Below, one piece after another: positions 1-4,819 of a stretch of DNA of 6,114 bases. This DNA comes from an uncultured Collinsella sp. (GTDB taxonomy: Bacteria; Actinomycetota; Coriobacteriia; Coriobacteriales; Coriobacteriaceae). The stretch is taken from NCBI GenBank assembly GCA_900554465.1, contig USHF01000091.1, positions 1-6,114 on the forward strand, in the 5' to 3' direction. The notes below the pieces were generated by a model. It did not search any database. It saw only the letters and a list, made by a program, of their open reading frames with translations, and was not told where the DNA came from. The first letter of the stretch is position 1, and every line of letters starts with the position of its first letter. Made by a program: the position numbers and the translations under genes.

Positions 1-16
1 TGTGTATAAGAGACAG
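1..16. other. Residual Tn5/Nextera transposase adapter (technical)
   Basis: The first 16 bases, TGTGTATAAGAGACAG, are identical to the last 16 of the 19 bases of the Tn5 mosaic end used in tagmentation libraries. They abut the trmFO coding sequence with no biological junction. This is therefore an untrimmed library adapter at a contig edge, not part of the genome. The trmFO frame happens to stay open through it, so automatic gene calling would append about five or six false residues to the TrmFO fragment. Confidence 0.95.
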
Positions 17-264
17 CAATCGAGCAGGACTGAACCCATGCGCTCAAGCTCGGCCTTCAGCAATCCAGCCGCGGAATCCGGACGGGTCGACTTAAACGAA
101 TTGGAACAGACGAGCTCTGCCAGGTGATCGGTATGGTGGGCCGGGGAGCTAACCTGGGGGCGCATCTCGCACAGCTTTACGGCGAACCCGCGATCTGCCA
201 GCTGAATCGCGCACTCCGAACCCGCCAGACCGCCACCGATAACCGTCACCTGATCAAACAGCAT
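17..264 (-). CDS. trmFO: TrmFO, folate/FAD-dependent tRNA (uracil-54-C5)-methyltransferase, N-terminal 82 residues (3' truncated by contig end)
   Basis: TrmFO makes 5-methyluridine at position 54 in the T-loop of tRNAs, taking the carbon from methylenetetrahydrofolate and using reduced FAD; it is cytosolic. The fragment begins MLFDQVTVIGGGLAGSE, with the GxGxxG-type FAD dinucleotide-binding turn at residues 9-16. It continues with the family signature AHHTDHLAELVCSNSFKS (residues 42-59), which carries Cys53, a conserved cysteine of the family. The start is ATG at 264-262, preceded by AAAGGTG 7 nt upstream that directly abuts the dprA stop codon. The family is usually about 430-450 residues, so roughly four fifths is missing beyond the window. 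The 14-nt gap to dprA indicates co-transcription. The identification is secure despite the short fragment. Confidence 0.93.
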
Positions 265-278
265 CTGCAAACACCTTT

Positions 279-1214
279 CTAATTGACATGTTTTCCATTG
301 TGACCGAAGGGTGTCTGAGCGTGAAGGGCAAACTTGGAGGGCGCATACCTTCCATCCATCATGCGCTCGATAAGACCCTCGAGCTCAAGCGAACCCAGGA
401 GTTTGAGTACGCCGACGGCATCGAGCGAGACGAGCGCCGCGATGTCGTCGACCTTGAGCGGAGAGGCGATGAGCGCATGCATCACGGTCTGCTGTGTTTG
501 ATCCAGGTCGGCAATGCCGGGAGCATCGGGGCGCGAGTAGCGCAGGGTGCCGTAGATGCGTGAAATAGCCATCTCGATAGATTCCTCGTCGATGATGCAG
601 CAGGCACCGTTCGCAATGAGGTAATTCGTGCCACGCGACTCGGGCGATAGGATCGACCCTGGCACGGCAAGAAGTTCTCGCCCCAAATCCATAGCAGCCT
701 CGGCTGTAGAAAACGTCCCGGAAGGCATACCCGCCTCGGATACAAAGAGGGCTTGCGACAGGGCCGCGATTACGCGATTGCGGCGCGGAAAGGCAAACTT
801 GCGCGGACCCATGCCCCACGGAGAGATCGACACGACCGCGCCACCCGTATCGAGCGTGCGCGTAATAAGCCCCGCGCTCGAACGCGGGTAGACCACGTCG
901 GCGCCCGTCCCCAGCACCACGACGTGTTTGCCGCCGGCATTGACCGCAGCCCAACCCGAGGCCTGGTCACAACCGACCGCGCCGCCCGAAACTACCGTCA
1001 CGCCCGCCTCGACCGCAACCTTTGCCGCAAGCTCTGCCACGGCAAGACCATACGGAGAGGCCTTGCGCGCGCCGATGATGGAGAGCGCGGGCGTCGAAAG
1101 CACCTCGGGGTTGCCGCGCACATAGAGTGTCTGGGGTACATCAGAAAGCTCCAAAACGGTCTCGGGATACAACGCGTCACCTGGATGCAGCTCGAAGGTC
1201 CCCTCGGCCATCAT
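279..1214 (-). CDS. dprA: DprA/Smf DNA-processing protein (311 aa), divergent
   Basis: DprA binds incoming single-stranded DNA and loads RecA during natural transformation; it is widespread even in species not known to be competent. A Rossmann-like DprA core spans about residues 10-215: YVRGN (31-35), SIIGARKAS (45-53), a phosphate-binding loop VSGGAVGCDQ (75-84), LGTGADVVYP (101-110), FPRRNRVIAALS (142-153), LLAVPGSI (181-188) and GTNYLIANGA (195-204). A C-terminal winged-helix-like segment follows at about 238-295. The start ATG at 1214-1212 is chosen because AAGGAGG (1220-1226) lies 5 nt upstream and the codon overlaps the comM stop as ATGA; the adjacent ATG at 1211 is the alternative. A longer open frame to 1370 lies inside comM and is ignored. 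The usual SGLARGID motif is altered to SGGAVGCD and SGSL to SGTF, so this is a divergent member. No separate N-terminal SAM domain is evident. Confidence 0.9.
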   Translation of the reverse strand: MMAEGTFELHPGDALYPETVLELSDVPQTLYVRGNPEVLSTPALSIIGARKASPYGLAVAELAAKVAVEAGVTVVSGGAVGCDQASGWAAVNAGGKHVVVLGTGADVVYPRSSAGLITRTLDTGGAVVSISPWGMGPRKFAFPRRNRVIAALSQALFVSEAGMPSGTFSTAEAAMDLGRELLAVPGSILSPESRGTNYLIANGACCIIDEESIEMAISRIYGTLRYSRPDAPGIADLDQTQQTVMHALIASPLKVDDIAALVSLDAVGVLKLLGSLELEGLIERMMDGRYAPSKFALHAQTPFGHNGKHVN

Positions 1215-2734
1215 TGGTCCCTCCTTCCCTGGTACATCGCCGCCTCGAGCACGTGGTCCTGCGTCACTTGCTCGCTCTCGGCGACGTCGGCGATGGTACG
1301 CGCGATACGCACCAGGCGCACGATGCCGCGGCCCGTGAGATGCGTGCGCTTCGACAGGCCGAGCACACACTTCTCCGCCGCATCATCGAGCTCAAAGGTC
1401 GAAACGACGCCGTCAATGGACCGTGTCTCGTCATCCTCGGCCTCGGCATCAGCATCGTCCATACGGGATTCGCGCCAAGCGCGAAAAGCGCGACCGCGCA
1501 CAACGTAGTCACGTAACTCAGCTGACGACATACCCTCCGCGCCCTCGATAATCACCTGAGGGTCGGGACGGGTCACATCGATCATCATGTCGATACGGTC
1601 GGCCAAAGGACCGCGCAGTTTAGACCGATAGCGCTCGACCATCGCCGCCGAGCAGCGACACGGTACCTCACGATCGCCCAAAAAGCCGCAGGGGCAGGGA
1701 TTGCTCGCAGCCAGCAGCTGAAAGCGCGACGGGAAGGTAAAAGCCCCGTCGACGCGTACGATCCTCACATAGCCGCGCTCGATGGGCTGACGCAGCGTCT
1801 GCAGCACACCCGTGGGAAACTCAGCAAGCTCGTCCAAAAAGAGCACGCCGCCATGAGCAAGGCTGATCTCACCCGGGTGCACCGGGCGCCCACCGCCGAT
1901 AAGACCTGCGGTCGAAATACTGTGATGGGGACTGCGGAAGGGCCGGTGCCCCGCCAACAAGCCATCAATGTTCTCACCCAAAACCGAATGGATGCACAGC
2001 GCCTCCTGTTGATCCTCAACGGAAAGCTCGGGCAGGATGCCGGTCATACGGCGCGCGAGCATGGTCTTACCCGAACCGGGCGAGCCGATCATGAGCAGGC
2101 CGAGCTCGCCGGCGGCCGCAAGCGCCATGCCGCGTTTAGCGACTTCCTGCCCCAGCACATCGGCATAGTCGAGTTCGGGCTCAAAGGTCGTCTCAACACC
2201 CTCGGAATCCAGATAATGACGCACGGCATCGCCCATGCCGCGAGCAAGCTGAGACAGATGATCGATAAAGCCGCAATCAACGCCCGCAAGCGGCACATGC
2301 TGATCGGACCTGCCGGCGATAAAGGACAGCCCCATGTCACGAGCCAGCAGCTGAAACGCCACCTCGCCCTTGACGGGAAGCACCGTACCGTCCAAGCCGA
2401 GCTCGCCGGCGATAAGGCAGCGATCGAGGTTGTCACGGGGAATCTGTCCATCGGCCGCCAACACCGCGATGGCGATGGGCAGATCAAAGCCGCTACCGGT
2501 CTTGCGAATATCGCCGGGCGCCAGATTGACCGTAATGCCCGAGCGCGGGATCTCGAACCCGGCGGAGCGCATCGCACAGCGAATACGACCGCGTGACTCC
2601 ATCACCTCCATACTCGGAATGCCGAGCATCTGAATACCCGGAACGCCGCCGGCAAGCGAGACCTCGACCGTGACGGGAATTGCCTCGACGCCGCGGATGC
2701 AGGCCGCGTGAACGGCAAACGTCTCGAACGCCAT
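1211..2734 (-). CDS. comM: ComM/YifB-type Mg-chelatase-like AAA+ ATPase (507 aa)
   Basis: ComM proteins are hexameric AAA+ helicases that promote branch migration when transforming DNA is integrated. The N-terminal ChlI-like (Lon-S5-fold) domain covers about residues 1-170, with VPGIQMLGIP (31-40), VNLAPGDIRKTGSGFDLPIA (69-88) and LIAGELGLDG (107-116). The AAA+ module follows: Walker A GSPGSGKT (217-224), FRSPHHSIS (266-274), Walker B GGVLFLDEL (295-303), sensor-1 region AASNPCPCG (342-350) with a following CRC (359-361), and LRGPLADRID (373-382). The C-terminal Mg-chelatase lid has LTGRGIVRLVRIARTIAD (466-483). An acidic stretch MDDADAEAEDDE lies at 425-436. Start: ATG at 2734-2732 shares one base with the yraN stop (TGATG), with AGGTG 5 nt upstream. 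Length matches the ~500-residue family. The frame stays open upstream to 2932, but that extension overlaps yraN and has no homologous look. Confidence 0.95.
   Translation of the reverse strand: MAFETFAVHAACIRGVEAIPVTVEVSLAGGVPGIQMLGIPSMEVMESRGRIRCAMRSAGFEIPRSGITVNLAPGDIRKTGSGFDLPIAIAVLAADGQIPRDNLDRCLIAGELGLDGTVLPVKGEVAFQLLARDMGLSFIAGRSDQHVPLAGVDCGFIDHLSQLARGMGDAVRHYLDSEGVETTFEPELDYADVLGQEVAKRGMALAAAGELGLLMIGSPGSGKTMLARRMTGILPELSVEDQQEALCIHSVLGENIDGLLAGHRPFRSPHHSISTAGLIGGGRPVHPGEISLAHGGVLFLDELAEFPTGVLQTLRQPIERGYVRIVRVDGAFTFPSRFQLLAASNPCPCGFLGDREVPCRCSAAMVERYRSKLRGPLADRIDMMIDVTRPDPQVIIEGAEGMSSAELRDYVVRGRAFRAWRESRMDDADAEAEDDETRSIDGVVSTFELDDAAEKCVLGLSKRTHLTGRGIVRLVRIARTIADVAESEQVTQDHVLEAAMYQGRRDQ
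1220..1226 (-). promoter_or_regulatory. Ribosome binding site deciding the dprA start
   Basis: AAGGAGG on the minus strand, within the last codons of comM, 5 nt before the first of two tandem ATG codons (1214 and 1211). Its strength and position argue for initiation at the ATGA overlap rather than at any upstream in-frame codon, and suggest translational coupling of dprA to comM. Confidence 0.75.
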
Positions 2735-3219
2735 CACGACACCTGCCAATCGAATGCGTTGTACTGATGCTCGATCTCGGCGATATGCCCGCCGCGAATG
2801 GTGACACCCACGGCATCGAAGCGAATCGCCTTGAGCGGATAATGCTCCATGAGATAGCAACTTGCGATGCGGCGGTAGCGGCGTTGTTTTTGGGCGTCCA
2901 CGGCCTCCTCGGGAAAGACCCGCGTGTTGCAATCCAGTGCGACGCGTCTGGTCTTGACCTCGGCCATCACCACGACATCGTCGAGCTCATCGAGCAGCAC
3001 CAGATCGGCCTCGCCCTCGGTGCAACGATAACCCTGCTCCAGCAAGGTGTAGCCGCGCTCGTTAAAGTAGTCGATGGTGATCAGCTCGCCCAGCATGCCC
3101 AGCTCGCGGGGACTGAGTCCCTTGATAAACTCGGGCGTCATCGCCCCGCAGTCGAGCTCGCCGTTTTCCCAACGCTCCTTGAGCTGCTGCGTCTTGCTCT
3201 TTTTGCTTGCGGCACTCAT
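2734..3219 (-). CDS. yraN: YraN / UPF0102 family PD-(D/E)XK nuclease-fold protein (161 aa)
   Basis: This family has a restriction-endonuclease-like fold; its cellular role is not settled. The core shows the expected order: GMLGELITIDYFNERGY (41-57, Glu45), GEADLVLLD (69-77, with Glu70 and Asp72), MAEVKTRR (85-92, Glu87 and Lys89 of the E-x-K motif), VFPEEAVDAQKQRR (101-114) and AIRFDAVGV (131-139). The core normally begins near the protein start, but here about 38 residues precede it, rich in Lys, Ser and Glu at first. The start ATG at 3219-3217 has AAAGGAG (3225-3231) 5 nt upstream; the upstream open frame to 3309 lacks support. It is the first gene after a terminator and overlaps comM by one base, so it should head the yraN-comM-dprA-trmFO transcript. 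It sits beside rnhB, the usual neighbour of this family. Confidence 0.9.
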   Translation of the reverse strand: MSAASKKSKTQQLKERWENGELDCGAMTPEFIKGLSPRELGMLGELITIDYFNERGYTLLEQGYRCTEGEADLVLLDELDDVVVMAEVKTRRVALDCNTRVFPEEAVDAQKQRRYRRIASCYLMEHYPLKAIRFDAVGVTIRGGHIAEIEHQYNAFDWQVS

Positions 3220-3317
3220 GGGGTCTCCTTTCCCGCACGCTGCATTGCCCCGATGATGAGGGCACCTTTCATGCGGGTAAGTACCGGAAGCAAACCAAAA
3301 GCTGACCAAATGCCGTC

Positions 3318-3359
3318 AAAAAACGGGCCGTACGCAGCAATGGTGTTGCATACGGCCCG
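3318..3359 (-). terminator. Rho-independent terminator after rnhB
   Basis: On the minus strand, arms 3347-3359 and 3324-3336 form 13 pairs: CGGGCCGTA with TACGGCCCG, then four more including one G-U. The loop is 10 nt and six U residues follow (3318-3323). The G-U pair would be an A-C mismatch on the other strand, so the structure is made for minus-strand transcripts. It lies about 50 nt beyond the rnhB stop and about 100 nt before yraN, dividing the cluster into two transcription units or making yraN partly dependent on read-through. Confidence 0.88.
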
Positions 3360-3408
3360 CTACCAGCAGGTTTATAAAACCCCTGAGGTCCCTGTCTCCA
3401 CAATTGAC

Positions 3409-4197
3409 CTAGAAAAGGCGCTCAGTCTGCAGAAAGTTTCCGCAAAAGCTCACGCGGTGCAGTGGACAAAGTCCATGTTTGCGAATGGCCTCGATATGCT
3501 CGGGGCTTGCATAGCCCTTCGACTCGGCCAGATGGTACTCGGGATACTCGGCGTCGTACTCGACCATCATCTCGTCACGCGTGACCTTGGCCATGATGGA
3601 CGCCGCGGCGATACAGGCGATCTTGGCATCGCCCTTCACCACGTCGCGCTCGTTGGGAACGGCGCCCAAGGGGTTGCCATCCATGAGGACGCAGTCGGGT
3701 TCAAGTCCCGTATCGGCCACGGCGCCCGCAACGGCGGTACGGATAGCACGGGCCATGCCCATTTCATCGATATCCTTCGGCGCGATATGGCAAAAACCGA
3801 TTGCCGTCGCCACCTCGGCAATCTTCACCGAGAGCAACTCGCGGCGCGCGGGCGTGAGCTTTTTGGAATCGTTGATACCCCAGACGCGCGGCTCCATAGG
3901 AAGACAGACGGCGCATACCGTCAAAGGGCCGGCCACCGATCCGCGACCTACCTCGTCGACACCAACGACCACCCCATCGCCGCCAAGCTCATGCATAAGC
4001 TCGTACATGTCATTGACGCGCTCGCGCTCGGCAAGCTCTTTGTCATGGCGTTTGAGGGCGCGTTCACAAGCCTTGATCACCTGCTGGCGCGGGTCCTCGC
4101 GATAATGCTCCACGAGGGCGGGGATCTCCTCAAACGTAGCGCTCGCCAACTCACCGGCAACCTGCGATGCCGAAACCGAGCTCGTCATGTTGGCCAT
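3409..4197 (-). CDS. rnhB: Ribonuclease HII (262 aa)
   Basis: RNase HII cleaves the RNA strand of RNA-DNA hybrids and nicks 5' of single ribonucleotides embedded in DNA, starting ribonucleotide excision repair. Catalytic D-E-D-D residues are visible: Asp81 and Glu82 in GVDEVGRGSVAGPL (79-92), Asp173 in VLMDGNPLG (170-178) and Asp208 in IMAKVTRDEMM (201-211). GRG (84-86), NDSKKL (109-114), KGD (188-190), SKGYASPEH (226-234) and PLHRVSF (245-251) complete the family pattern. About 70 residues precede the core, a charged, probably helical extension like that of the long RnhB form in Bacillus. The start ATG at 4197-4195 is favoured by AAGGAGG (4205-4211) 7 nt upstream; an ATG at 4188 and a longer frame to 4215 are alternatives. 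A terminator ends 29 nt before the start, so expression probably relies on read-through from rplS. Confidence 0.96.
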   Translation of the reverse strand: MANMTSSVSASQVAGELASATFEEIPALVEHYREDPRQQVIKACERALKRHDKELAERERVNDMYELMHELGGDGVVVGVDEVGRGSVAGPLTVCAVCLPMEPRVWGINDSKKLTPARRELLSVKIAEVATAIGFCHIAPKDIDEMGMARAIRTAVAGAVADTGLEPDCVLMDGNPLGAVPNERDVVKGDAKIACIAAASIMAKVTRDEMMVEYDAEYPEYHLAESKGYASPEHIEAIRKHGLCPLHRVSFCGNFLQTERLF

Positions 4198-4204
4198 ACC
4201 AGGC

Positions 4205-4211
4205 CCTCCTT
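4205..4211 (-). promoter_or_regulatory. Ribosome binding site deciding the rnhB start
   Basis: AAGGAGG on the minus strand, 7 nt before ATG 4197. It favours this ATG over the in-frame codons at 4215 (upstream of the site) and 4188 (16 nt away). It lies just beyond the U-tract of the preceding terminator. Confidence 0.75.
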
Positions 4212-4226
4212 GCATGCAAATCGGAT

Positions 4227-4256
4227 AAAAAGAAGGGCCACCCGAAGGTGACCCTT
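4227..4256 (-). terminator. Rho-independent terminator after rplS with UUCG tetraloop
   Basis: On the minus strand, arms 4247-4256 and 4233-4242 form ten pairs, one of them G-U, around a UUCG loop closed by C-G (the stable tetraloop). The stem is followed by C and five U (4227-4231). On the plus strand the G-U becomes a C-A mismatch, confirming orientation. It ends 29 nt upstream of rnhB. Confidence 0.9.
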
Positions 4257-4257
4257 G

Positions 4258-4275
4258 TGTCCAAACGAGTGGACA
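4258..4275 (-). repeat. Small inverted repeat in the rplS 3' UTR
   Basis: TGTCCA and TGGACA, six perfect pairs around a 6-nt loop, lie between the rplS stop and the terminator hairpin with a single base between the two structures. It could stack on the terminator or protect the mRNA 3' end; no U-tract of its own. Confidence 0.5.
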
Positions 4276-4290
4276 GACGCTGCGATCTTC

Positions 4291-4632
4291 TTAGCGCTTC
4301 TCGGGGATGCGAGCAGCCTTGCCCACCTTGTCGCGGAGGTAGTACAGCTTGGCGCGACGGACGCGACCATGACGGACGACCTCGAGCTTGGCGATCTTGG
4401 GGCTGTGAAGCGGGAAAGTACGCTCAACACCGACACCGAAGGACATCTTGCGGACGGTGAAGGTCTCGCGGGCACCGGCGCCGGCCATGCGGATGACGTC
4501 GCCCTGGAAGACCTGAATGCGCTCGCGGTCGCCTTCCTTAATGCGGTAGTGAACCTTGACGTTGTCGGCGACGCGAACCTGAGGAATGTCCTCGCGGATC
4601 TGCTGACGCTCGATTGCGCGGATGTAATCCAT
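4291..4632 (-). CDS. rplS: 50S ribosomal protein L19 (113 aa)
   Basis: L19 sits at the 30S-50S interface of the ribosome. The protein begins MDYIRAIERQQIREDIPQ and shows the family pattern VKVHYRIKEGDRERIQVFQG (28-47), then FTVRKMSFGVGVERTFPLHSP (60-80) and the basic end with RHGRVRRAKLYYLRDKVGKAARI. The length is typical (about 113-116). The ATG at 4632-4630 is chosen because AAGGA (4640-4644) lies 7 nt upstream; a TTG at 4638 lies only one base from that site and is rejected. The gene has its own promoter and a leader hairpin upstream, and a terminator just after it. Here it follows ppdK rather than the rpsP-rimM-trmD genes with which it is often grouped. Confidence 0.98.
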   Translation of the reverse strand: MDYIRAIERQQIREDIPQVRVADNVKVHYRIKEGDRERIQVFQGDVIRMAGAGARETFTVRKMSFGVGVERTFPLHSPKIAKLEVVRHGRVRRAKLYYLRDKVGKAARIPEKR

Positions 4633-4656
4633 GTGCAATTCCTTACTCTTCTAGAG

Positions 4657-4680
4657 GTGCCGTACCACCTTGGCCGGCAC
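4657..4680 (-). promoter_or_regulatory. Hairpin in the rplS 5' leader (candidate L19 autoregulatory leader)
   Basis: On the minus strand GTGCCG (4675-4680) pairs with CGGCAC (4657-4662); inside, CCA and TGG can pair around a 3-nt loop with a small asymmetric bulge. It lies 24 nt upstream of the start codon, just before the ribosome binding site, within the predicted 5' UTR. Ribosomal protein leaders, including L19 leaders in Firmicutes, are known to mediate autoregulation. Whether this one does is inference; I did not match it to a known leader model. Confidence 0.45.
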
Positions 4681-4701
4681 GTAGTTGAACAAACGTATTC
4701 G

Positions 4702-4729
4702 AGTATACACGCGCGGGTTTCTGCTGCAA
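4702..4729 (-). promoter_or_regulatory. rplS promoter (sigma70/SigA type)
   Basis: Minus-strand -35 TTGCAG (4724-4729), a 16-nt spacer, and -10 TATACT (4702-4707) preceded by TG. Transcription would start near 4695, giving a leader of about 60 nt before rplS. Four of six -35 and five of six -10 bases match consensus. This is the only convincing promoter in the window. Confidence 0.7.
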
Positions 4730-4766
4730 GAACAATTTTTTGCGCAGACAAAAAGACAAAACCCGC
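4713..4766. repeat. Inverted repeat flanking the rplS -35 element
   Basis: GCGGGTTT (4713-4720) and AAACCCGC (4759-4766) are perfect 8-nt inverted copies separated by 38 nt. One copy lies in the spacer of the rplS promoter and the other about 30 nt upstream of the -35. It may be a paired operator, a weak long-range stem in the ppdK 3' UTR, or chance. Confidence 0.35.
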
Positions 4767-4775
4767 ACATGATAA

Positions 4776-4803
4776 CCGCCCGTCTCACGAATGAGACGGG
4801 CGG
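4776..4803 (-). terminator. Perfect 12-bp hairpin after ppdK (probable terminator)
   Basis: CCGCCCGTCTCA (4776-4787) and TGAGACGGGCGG (4792-4803) are perfect complements around a 4-nt loop (UUCG on the minus strand). It lies 38 nt beyond the stop of the uninterrupted ppdK frame. The following U-tract on the minus strand is poor (UUAUCAU), with U-rich runs only 20-30 nt further on. No U-tract follows on the plus strand either. It could be a weak terminator or an mRNA-stabilising 3' end. Confidence 0.65.
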
Positions 4804-4819
4804 CATGAAGGGGGCTACG

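Noticed and set aside
1..16. Biological transposon end (IS50/Tn5 remnant)
   Set aside because: The match is to the engineered mosaic end at the very contig edge, with no transposase or target duplication, so a library adapter is the simpler explanation.
1215..1370. N-terminal extension of dprA to an upstream start
   Set aside because: The extra residues are Arg/Ala-rich frame-shadow sequence inside comM; the ATGA overlap with AAGGAGG 5 nt upstream gives a far better start.
1853..2596. A 247-codon plus-strand open frame inside comM
   Set aside because: It lies wholly antisense to the ComM ATPase core, which has intact motifs; no recognisable domain or ribosome binding site supports it.
2735..2932. 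N-terminal extension of comM by 66 codons
   Set aside because: It overlaps yraN, and the family-like sequence begins at MAFETFAVHA, whose ATG overlaps the yraN stop.
3291..3319. Possible vegetative promoter for yraN with -35 TTGACG (3314-3319)
   Set aside because: The -35 match overlaps the terminator U-tract and the 16-18 nt spacings give only GGTTTG-like -10 sequences, so I did not call a promoter.
2680..4251. A 523-codon plus-strand open frame across rnhB, yraN and part of comM
   Set aside because: It runs antisense through three well-recognised genes, has no family-like motifs, and is the kind of long shadow frame expected in GC-rich coding DNA.
4227..4803. Repeated TTCG-loop hairpins as a dispersed repeat family
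   Set aside because: The two hairpins (4233-4256 and 4776-4803) share only the UUCG loop and not the stem sequence. This is a common terminator loop rather than a repeat element.
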